Of a stretch of DNA of 64,000 nucleotides, positions 58,184 to 64,000 are shown piece after piece. Every line of letters begins with the position of its first letter. Within the stretch, counting starts at the first letter, position 1. Below the pieces are notes generated by a model that ran no database searches, was not told the DNA's origin, and saw nothing but the letters and a program-made list of their open reading frames with translations. The stretch is from Desulforamulus aeronauticus DSM 10349 (lineage in GTDB: Bacteria; Bacillota; Desulfotomaculia; Desulfotomaculales; Desulfotomaculaceae): positions 62,001 to 126,000 of the forward strand of contig NZ_FRAR01000015.1 in NCBI RefSeq assembly GCF_900142375.1, read 5' to 3'. The position numbers and the translations under genes were made by a program.

Positions 58184-59299
58184 ATGGAAAAATTTGAGAA
58201 ACCAATTTATGTTACAAAAGCATTTTTACCACCGCTTGAAGATTATGTAGATTATCTAAAACATATATGGGATACACATTGGCTTACAAACAATGGAGAG
58301 TTTCATAGGCAGCTAGAGAAAAATTTGGAAAACTATTTAGGTGTAAATAATATTACGTTGTTTGTAAACGGACATTCAGCTCTTGATATAGCAATAAAAG
58401 CTTTAGATTTAACAGGAGAGGTTATTACCACGCCATTTACTTTTGCATCAACAACTCATGCTATTGTGATGAATGGCCTTACTCCGGTGTTTTGTGATAT
58501 TAATCTTAAGGATTTTACGATTGATGTTAATAAAATTGAAAATTTAATTACTGAAAAAACATCAGCAATAGTTGCTGTCCATGTTTATGGATATCCATGT
58601 GATATTTATAAAATTAATCAGATAGCACAAAAATATCAGTTAAAAGTTATTTATGATGCAGCCCATGCCTTTGGTGTAAAATTAAATAATAAGGGAATTG
58701 GAAATTATGGAGATGTATCCATGTTTTCCTTTCATGCAACAAAGGTTTTTAATACTATTGAGGGTGGGGCATTAACTTTTCAATGTAATCAGTATAAGGG
58801 CTTATTTGATTTATATAAAAATTTTGGGATTACTGGACAAGAAAGTGTAGATGGTGTAGGCTTAAACGCAAAAATGAATGAATTTCAGGCTGCAATGGGG
58901 ATTGTTAATTTAAAGTATGTGGATGAACAAATTTGCAAACGGAAAGAAATTACTGAACTTTATCGTAATGGATTTAAAAATGTACAAGGCATTTATTTCA
59001 CGGAAGAATTAGAAGATGTAAAACAAAATTATGCCTATTTTCCCATTTTAATTGATGAAAAAAAATTTGGTATGACTAGGAATCAATTATTTGAAATTCT
59101 AAAAGAATATAATATTTTCGCAAGAAAATATTTCTATCCTCTTTCTTCTGATTATAAGTGCTTTGAAGGGAAATATAAAAATTATGATCTTGAAAATGCT
59201 AGATATGTAACAGAAAGAATTATGACCTTACCTATTTATTGTGAAGTAAATGAAATAGAGAAAATAATAGATATTATAAAAAATTTAAGAAGGTATTAA
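58184..59299 (+). CDS. DegT/DnrJ/EryC1/StrS-family sugar aminotransferase
   Basis: 371-residue PLP enzyme that aminates a keto-nucleotide sugar. The N-terminal region has THWLTNNGEFHRQLE, then TTPFTFASTTHAI, the DAAHAFG block and the PLP-binding Lys187 in FHATKVFNTIEGG. The product could be an amino-deoxy sugar such as Fuc3NAc-, Qui3N- or perosamine-type; the sequence does not tell which. ATG at 58184 follows aaggag. The next gene begins 1 base after its stop. Confidence 0.92.
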   Translation: MEKFEKPIYVTKAFLPPLEDYVDYLKHIWDTHWLTNNGEFHRQLEKNLENYLGVNNITLFVNGHSALDIAIKALDLTGEVITTPFTFASTTHAIVMNGLTPVFCDINLKDFTIDVNKIENLITEKTSAIVAVHVYGYPCDIYKINQIAQKYQLKVIYDAAHAFGVKLNNKGIGNYGDVSMFSFHATKVFNTIEGGALTFQCNQYKGLFDLYKNFGITGQESVDGVGLNAKMNEFQAAMGIVNLKYVDEQICKRKEITELYRNGFKNVQGIYFTEELEDVKQNYAYFPILIDEKKFGMTRNQLFEILKEYNIFARKYFYPLSSDYKCFEGKYKNYDLENARYVTERIMTLPIYCEVNEIEKIIDIIKNLRRY

Positions 59300-59300
59300 A

Positions 59301-60464
59301 TTGTTTGACAAGGATATTAAATCAAAAGCTATCATTATATTTTCCGGATATAATCAACGGGCAATTATTGCTTTTTTACGAACGTTAAAAAATAAAAAAA
59401 TAGAAAATTATGCAATTATAGCAAAATCACGTGATGATACGATATTGCTAACTGAGTACAAAGAAAAAGTTATTTATATAAGAAAAAAATATGAGTTATC
59501 GTTAGATGAATTTACTAAAATTATAAAATTAGTACAAAGAAATTTAAAAGTAGAGTCATGTTTAATTGCCCCTAGTACAGAAGCATTAAATAGATTCTTA
59601 TTGGAAAATAAACAATACTTTGTAAAAATGAACTGTATTATACCTCTTGCTGAAAAAGAAATATATGAGGATATTTCTGACAAAAAAAAATTTGGGATTA
59701 TTTGTTCCCAAAACAAAATTAGAATACCAAAGGAAATTTCTCTAAGTAACTTTTTTGATAGGCCCTTTGTAGCTAAACCCAAAACTTATTTTGCCCAATC
59801 TAACGGAAAAATTCATAGACCGATACTAGTTGAAACAAAAGAAATTTTTGTTAACTTTGTAAATAATTATGACACTAATGATTTTTATTACCAAGAATTT
59901 ATTGACGGAAAAAGTTACTATTTATTATATTACTTTACACGAAAAGGTAAGATTTATAAATTATCACAAGAAAATTATATGCAGCAGGCTAATGGAAGGT
60001 CAATTATTGCTGCGGTAACCACTAATATACACAAAAAGAAAATTTCAAGTGATTTTGAAAAGTTATTTCTTTTATTTGGGTATCACGGACTTGTGATGGT
60101 AGAAGTTCGCTTACATAATAATAACTATTATATGATTGAGGCCAATCCACGTTTTTGGGGGCCATCCCAATTATTTGTTGATGCTAATTATAATTTTTTT
60201 GAAATATTGTTATCAGAATATGGTTTTTTATTAGAAGAGCCCAATTTGATGGAACCCCAAAAAATGATTAGGTATTTTTGGGGAGAAGGTATTTTAAATG
60301 ATTTACTTAACTGTAACATGCTTGTTCATTATGGAAACCACAAAAAGGAGATATATAGGAAGATGAATTCTTGGATTAAAATAGATGTTTATGGGCGAAA
60401 TGATACTAAAAAATTATTTTATACAAAAGAAACATTAATGAAAAAAGGCGAACGAAATGGATAA
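59301..60464 (+). CDS. ATP-grasp domain protein (carboxylate-amine ligase-like)
   Basis: 387 residues. A Rossmann-like N-terminal part (IIIFSGYNQRAIIAFLRTL) is followed by an ATP-grasp fold (about 110-320): FVAKPKTYFAQSNGK, YYQEFIDGKSYYLL and the Mg-binding VEVRLHNNNYYMIEANPRFWGPSQL. Such enzymes join a carboxylate to an amine through an acyl-phosphate. Between an aminotransferase and a methyltransferase gene, it may put an amino-acid-like group on the amino sugar; this is inference. TTG at 59301 follows the previous stop by one base. Confidence 0.8.
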   Translation: MFDKDIKSKAIIIFSGYNQRAIIAFLRTLKNKKIENYAIIAKSRDDTILLTEYKEKVIYIRKKYELSLDEFTKIIKLVQRNLKVESCLIAPSTEALNRFLLENKQYFVKMNCIIPLAEKEIYEDISDKKKFGIICSQNKIRIPKEISLSNFFDRPFVAKPKTYFAQSNGKIHRPILVETKEIFVNFVNNYDTNDFYYQEFIDGKSYYLLYYFTRKGKIYKLSQENYMQQANGRSIIAAVTTNIHKKKISSDFEKLFLLFGYHGLVMVEVRLHNNNYYMIEANPRFWGPSQLFVDANYNFFEILLSEYGFLLEEPNLMEPQKMIRYFWGEGILNDLLNCNMLVHYGNHKKEIYRKMNSWIKIDVYGRNDTKKLFYTKETLMKKGERNG

Positions 60465-61221
60465 TAGTAGAAAGCAGCTTATAGATTTGTATATGAAAAG
60501 CAGTAAACATTCTAATTATCAAATTTTAGCGTCAAATTTTCAAAAACTATTTAATAATGAAAGTTTAATAATTGATTCACGTTATGAACAAGAAAGATTA
60601 GATTATATTTTATCTAAAACTAAAATTAAAGACAAAAGAATATTAGATATAGGTGGAAATAGTGGTTATTTTACTTTTGAAGCCATAAATAATGGAGCAA
60701 AAGAAGTTGATTATTATGACGGAAATAAATGGCATGCAAAATTCGTAGAATTAGGAACAAAAATCTTTGGGCTTGGTAATAAAATTAATGTCTATAATAA
60801 ATATTATGTATATGGGAATAAAGACAAAAAATATGATGTTGTTTTTTTCTTAAATGTACTCCACCATTTAGGCGATGATTATGGTGATAAATCTTTATCT
60901 TTAGAAAAAGCGAAACAATTCATGATACAACAATTAAATAATTTAGCACAAATAACAGATATATTAATACTTCAGATGGGATTTAATTGGTGTGGAAATA
61001 GAAAATGTTGTCTTTTTAAAAAAGGAACTAAAGGAGAAATGCTCAATTATATAAAAGAAAATACAAGTAAAAAATGGATACTCTTAGACGTTGGAATTGC
61101 AGAAGAGGATAATGGAAAAATTCAATATAATAATGTGAATATGGAAAATATTGAAAGAAATGATAAATTAGGAGAATTTCTTAACCGTCCAATTATTATA
61201 TTAAAATCCAGAAATGAGTGA
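60457..61221 (+). CDS. SAM-dependent class I methyltransferase
   Basis: 254 residues. The SAM-binding motif I is ILDIGGNSGYFTFEA (about 66-80), followed by an acidic residue in YYDGNKW and motif IV-like DVVFFLNVLHHLGDD. The N-terminal extension (about 1-60) and C-terminus (with cysteines near RKCC) are not assigned. In this cluster it may methylate a sugar residue, possibly capping the chain. ATG at 60457 overlaps the previous gene by 8 bases and its end overlaps the next by 8 bases. Confidence 0.85.
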   Translation: MDNSRKQLIDLYMKSSKHSNYQILASNFQKLFNNESLIIDSRYEQERLDYILSKTKIKDKRILDIGGNSGYFTFEAINNGAKEVDYYDGNKWHAKFVELGTKIFGLGNKINVYNKYYVYGNKDKKYDVVFFLNVLHHLGDDYGDKSLSLEKAKQFMIQQLNNLAQITDILILQMGFNWCGNRKCCLFKKGTKGEMLNYIKENTSKKWILLDVGIAEEDNGKIQYNNVNMENIERNDKLGEFLNRPIIILKSRNE

Positions 61222-63181
61222 TATTGTGTCAACAGTTTCTGTATTTTTAACCTCATATAATCATGAAAAATTTTTACGTGAATCAATAGAAAGTGTATTA
61301 AATCAGACATATAAAGATTTTGAATTAATTATTAGTGATGATTTCTCTACAGATAAATCTTGGGACATTATTCAATCTTACCAGGATGAGAGAATAATAA
61401 AGATTAGACATGAAAAGAACTTACGTAAACAGTTGTTTTATGATAAAATTTCGCAAATGAGGGGTAAATTTATTGCTGTTCATCATTCAGATGATATATG
61501 GGAACCCACAAAGTTAGAAAAACAAGTTAAAATTATGGAAAACCATTCGGAGTATGTAGCATGTTTTACCCACGCACAACTTATTGATGAAGATGGAAAT
61601 GATTTTGAACCAGTAGATGGTAGCTTTTATAAAGGACTCTTTGAAAAGGAAAATCGAAATCGATTTGAATGGTTAAATTATTTTTTTAATGAAGGAAACT
61701 GCCTTTGTCATCCAAGTATTTTAATTCGTAAAGAAGCTTATGAAGAAAATAGATTACTTAGCTATGGATTAGCACAAATACCTGATTTCTTAATGTGGGT
61801 AAAGTTATGCCTTAAAGATGAAATTTATATTATTCAAGAGAAACTTACAAAGTTTCGATTGAGGGAAAATGAAAAAAATACTAGTGGTGATCGATTTGAG
61901 ACTCGTATACGATCTGCCACAGAGTATTATTTTTTGTTAAGTGAGTATAAAATGTTAAAAAATCAGGATGATTTTCTAAAAGTATTCCCTCAGGCAGAAG
62001 AATATAATATTAATGGTAAACTTCATACGAAATATGCTTTAGCAAAAATATGTTTAGATGAACGTAAACCCAAATGTTATCAATTTTTTGCTCTTGAATT
62101 ACTTTTTGAGTTGCTAAATAATCCAGAAGACTCAAAAATTATAAAACAATTATATGACTATACATTTATTGATTTTGTAAAAGAAACTGGAGAATATGAT
62201 ATATTTAGTGCTGTCTCACAAGAACAACTTCAAAATGTAACACTTTTTTTTGATGTTGGTGATGGATTTTCTGAAGAATTATGTATAAAAAAGACCTCAT
62301 ATCTACCATCAAACGGCAAATTTTCATTTGAGTTTAATATTACTGAATATCTTAAGATCAAAGATATAAAGCAAAAGATAGTATCCTTACGGTTTGATCC
62401 ATGTGAAGGGTTATTTTCTATTTGCAAAATTGAAAATGTTAATTTTGATGGATTAGTATATACTGCAACCCCATTGAATTCTAGTGGAAGTTTTAATGGC
62501 TATGATACCTTTTTAATTCCAGATCCTATATATATTTTAGAAGGTGATTTTAAAGGAGGTAATATTGTCATCTCAGGGTCACTTTACATTATGGATAACT
62601 ATAAAGTGGCAAAGGAGATAGCATTAATCTGTACAGAAAAAGAAGCTTTACAATCTAAATATGGAAATGCTCAGCAAGAGATTTATAATACTTTGACAAA
62701 TAGGAATAAACTTCAAGCTCAGTATGAGAATGTATTGACAGATAGGAATAAACTCCAAGCTCAGTATGAGAATGTATTGACAGATAGGAATAAACTTCAA
62801 GCTCAGTATGAGAATATATTGACAGATAGGAATAAACTTCAAGCTCAGTATGAGAATATATTGACAGATAGGAATAAACTCCAATTTGAGTATGAGAATG
62901 TATTGACAGATAGAAATAAATTTCAAGCTCAGTATGAAGATGTATTGACAGATAGGAATAAACTCCAATTTGAGTATGAGAATGTATTGACAGATAGAAA
63001 TAAATTTCAAGCTCAGTATGAAGATGTATTGACAGATAAAAATAAGTTCCAAACTCTTTTTGAGAAGACTCTGATAGAGTTAAAGAAATGCAAGGATGAA
63101 CTAGATGAAATACACAGCTCAAAATGGTGGAAGATGATAACAAAGATTAAATCCTTGATGGGTAGGCGAAGTCTGAAATAG
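61214..63181 (+). CDS. GT2 glycosyltransferase with C-terminal 14-residue coiled-coil repeats
   Basis: 655 residues. The GT-A domain (about 1-260) has SVFLTSYNHEKFLRESIESVL, ISDDFSTDKS and VHHSDDIWEPTKLEKQV. A beta-rich middle part (about 335-470) may be a carbohydrate-binding module. Residues about 494-619 are nine copies of a 14-residue unit (type LTDRNKLQAQYENV) that fits two heptads with Leu, Tyr and Val in three of four core positions. A basic C-terminus (SSKWWKMITKIKSLMGRRS) could touch the membrane. ATG at 61214 overlaps the methyltransferase gene. The array suggests a rod-like spacer. Confidence 0.85.
   Translation: MSDIVSTVSVFLTSYNHEKFLRESIESVLNQTYKDFELIISDDFSTDKSWDIIQSYQDERIIKIRHEKNLRKQLFYDKISQMRGKFIAVHHSDDIWEPTKLEKQVKIMENHSEYVACFTHAQLIDEDGNDFEPVDGSFYKGLFEKENRNRFEWLNYFFNEGNCLCHPSILIRKEAYEENRLLSYGLAQIPDFLMWVKLCLKDEIYIIQEKLTKFRLRENEKNTSGDRFETRIRSATEYYFLLSEYKMLKNQDDFLKVFPQAEEYNINGKLHTKYALAKICLDERKPKCYQFFALELLFELLNNPEDSKIIKQLYDYTFIDFVKETGEYDIFSAVSQEQLQNVTLFFDVGDGFSEELCIKKTSYLPSNGKFSFEFNITEYLKIKDIKQKIVSLRFDPCEGLFSICKIENVNFDGLVYTATPLNSSGSFNGYDTFLIPDPIYILEGDFKGGNIVISGSLYIMDNYKVAKEIALICTEKEALQSKYGNAQQEIYNTLTNRNKLQAQYENVLTDRNKLQAQYENVLTDRNKLQAQYENILTDRNKLQAQYENILTDRNKLQFEYENVLTDRNKFQAQYEDVLTDRNKLQFEYENVLTDRNKFQAQYEDVLTDKNKFQTLFEKTLIELKKCKDELDEIHSSKWWKMITKIKSLMGRRSLK
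62693..63070 (+). repeat. Nine tandem 42-bp repeats inside the GT2 gene
   Basis: Units begin with TTGACA at 62693, 62735, 62777, 62819, 62861, 62903, 62945, 62987 and 63029, exactly 42 bases apart and in frame. Units 3 and 4 are identical, and units 5-6 (62861-62944) are identical to units 7-8 (62945-63028), an exact 84-base duplication. Unit 9 is diverged. Confidence 0.95.
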
Positions 63182-63565
63182 CAGACTAGTATTACCTAAA
63201 AGCTAAAAAGCATAGCAATATGATAACTTAAAAGACTTAAAAGAGATATAGGTAATGAATCAAGACACCGTTATAATACAGTAACCTTGAGTTTTAGCCA
63301 ATGGAATTGCTGTCTATGCTATGATTTCACGGTATACTGAGTGTAGGGTACGGAAAGGATAATTTGTTTCAAGATCAGCTTACGTTTTCATAGCGACACT
63401 TAATTATCTTAGGTTTTGCTGACTGTTTAGGCGTGATAAAAACCGTTGATGACAAGTTCCAATTGGGAGCTTATCTTTCAAAGAACCGTGAATGAGAGGT
63501 TCTATATCAAACTGTTATCTAGAGGATTTCTAAAAGTTTGTTAATCAGCTGAATATTAGAAAGTA
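63182..63565. other. Gene-free stretch after the GT2 gene
   Basis: No protein frame or known RNA is recognised. A gaacc/ggttc hairpin lies near 63483-63502. The region may contain the eroded remainder of the IS110-type element, but I could not match it. Confidence 0.3.
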
Positions 63566-63652
63566 CTAACCCCATTGATAGTAGCGGGAAAAAGCAACGA
63601 CTAAGGTTTTGCGGACATCAATACCACAACAGATTCGGTAAACGAAGGCCAT
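63566..63652 (-). pseudogene. N-terminal fragment of an IS110-family transposase
   Basis: On the minus strand an ATG at 63652 opens a 28-codon frame reading VYRICCGIDVRKTLVVAF and then stopping. The CGIDVxKxxVVA segment, with its first catalytic Asp, is the characteristic start of IS110-family DEDD transposases. The rest of the gene is missing or unrecognisable, so this is a relic. Confidence 0.65.
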
Positions 63653-63900
63653 CGGAAAATTCCTTTCAAAGAGAGATAAGCAGTATTGACTGAAGTAACA
63701 TTTACACGCGTGCTTGAAGTCACACCTATTTGTGATTGGAAAGGCACTCTAGATATATGCGGTCACTCCAATGTTGGAGCAGTTTATTTAACTCCCTGTG
63801 ATGTGTAGTTAACTGTTATCCCTGGCTGTAAGATTGAGAAAGTGCTCAAAGGCAAATATTTCATCACATTTTGCCTTAAGCGAAGCGAAAGGAAGACAAT
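63653..63900 (-). mobile_element. Probable non-coding end of the IS110-type element (candidate bridge-RNA region)
   Basis: This stretch lies upstream of the transposase start on the minus strand, where IS110 elements carry the segment encoding the bridge RNA. It holds several stems: ctccaa/ttggag (63766-63779) and aaggcaaa/tttgcctt (63849-63856 with 63870-63877). Element boundaries were not found. Confidence 0.4.
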
Positions 63901-63903
63901 AAC

Positions 63904-64000
63904 GTGATAATATGTACTTCAATTTGTGCTAATTACTTACCAAAGGCTAAAGTGCTTGGAAGATCAATAAAAAAACACATAAGTGATGCATCTTTTGTAG
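63904..64000 (+). CDS. N-terminal part of a glycosyltransferase-like protein (runs off the window)
   Basis: GTG at 63904, with aaaggaag about 10 bases upstream, opens a frame to the window end. The 32 visible residues contain CTSICANYLPKAKVLGRSIKK, followed by DASF. The pattern 'CanYLpkArvLa.Sl..h.pda.f' is what I recall from the start of a glycosyltransferase group found in surface-polysaccharide clusters. Only this piece is visible, so the family is tentative. Confidence 0.5.
   Translation, partial: MIICTSICANYLPKAKVLGRSIKKHISDASFV

Noticed and set aside
62693-63034. TTGACA hexamers every 42 bp considered as promoter array
   Set aside because: They encode Leu-Thr at the same place of each coding unit and have no -10 at the right distance in common; coincidence of the coding sequence.
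62693-63070. Regular 42-bp array considered as CRISPR
   Set aside because: Units are directly adjacent without spacers, lie in frame inside a gene, and no cas genes are near.
62648-63143. Two long minus-strand frames rich in Ile, Tyr, Ser and Leu
   Set aside because: They are the antisense of the 42-bp coding repeats; periodicity of the array keeps those frames open by chance.

Overview
The window reads as a chromosomal segment of an endospore-forming Firmicute. Sporulation genes (spo0F, spoIID, a spoIIQ-like gene, spoIIID), an F-type ATP synthase operon, many TTG/GTG starts behind strong Shine-Dalgarno sequences, and several surface proteins with a copper-amine-oxidase-like 'stalk' domain point to a Desulfotomaculum-like member of the Peptococcaceae. 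That placement is inferred from gene content and order, not from a search.

Positions 1-38300 form a conserved housekeeping and sporulation backbone on the + strand, apart from three minus-strand genes near 12.5 kb and 16.7-18.5 kb. The order is ywiB-like end, argS, xapX-like, pyrG, sppA, yip1-like, spo0F, zinc-ribbon protein, fba, fsa, DUF2062, rho, LysM-M23 peptidase, rpmE, DUF1385, prfA, prmC, (vanY-like and nicO-like, minus strand), sua5/ywlC, mntP, ywlE-like, rpiB, glyA, comEB, mazG-like, wecB, atpZ-atpI-atpBEFHAGDC, murA, spoIID, spoIIQ-like, spoIIID, mbl. It follows the Bacillus subtilis argS-to-mbl gene order closely, with insertions and losses. Intergenic spaces here carry degenerate GCCGATGGC-type repeats, usually just upstream of start codons, plus two copies of a long hairpin and a second AT-rich repeat family around glyA-wecB-atp.

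Positions 38388-45860 encode cell-surface proteins: a stalk-domain protein with a degenerate metallo-beta-lactamase domain, a 752-residue S-layer-like protein with a C-terminal stalk domain, a TolC-family protein, another stalk protein, a two-repeat SLAP-like protein and a small TerB-like protein. Most are separate units with their own terminators.

Positions 46177-64000 form a glycan biosynthesis and export cluster: an O-antigen-ligase-like membrane protein with TPRs, a WbaP-type initiating transferase, two GT2 glycosyltransferases, the dTDP-rhamnose genes rfbD-A-C-B, a decayed second rfbD, a Wzm/Wzt ABC exporter whose ATPase has a C-terminal glycan-binding-type extension, a DegT-type aminotransferase, an ATP-grasp protein, a methyltransferase, and a GT2 protein ending in nine 14-residue coiled-coil repeats. 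From about 56 kb the DNA is markedly more AT-rich, suggesting a transferred cassette. An IS110-family relic and the start of another glycosyltransferase close the window. The surface proteins and glycan genes together resemble an S-layer glycosylation locus. The most interesting hypothesis is that the repeat coiled coil, beside a methyltransferase and a Wzt with a C-terminal domain, acts as a chain-length ruler.
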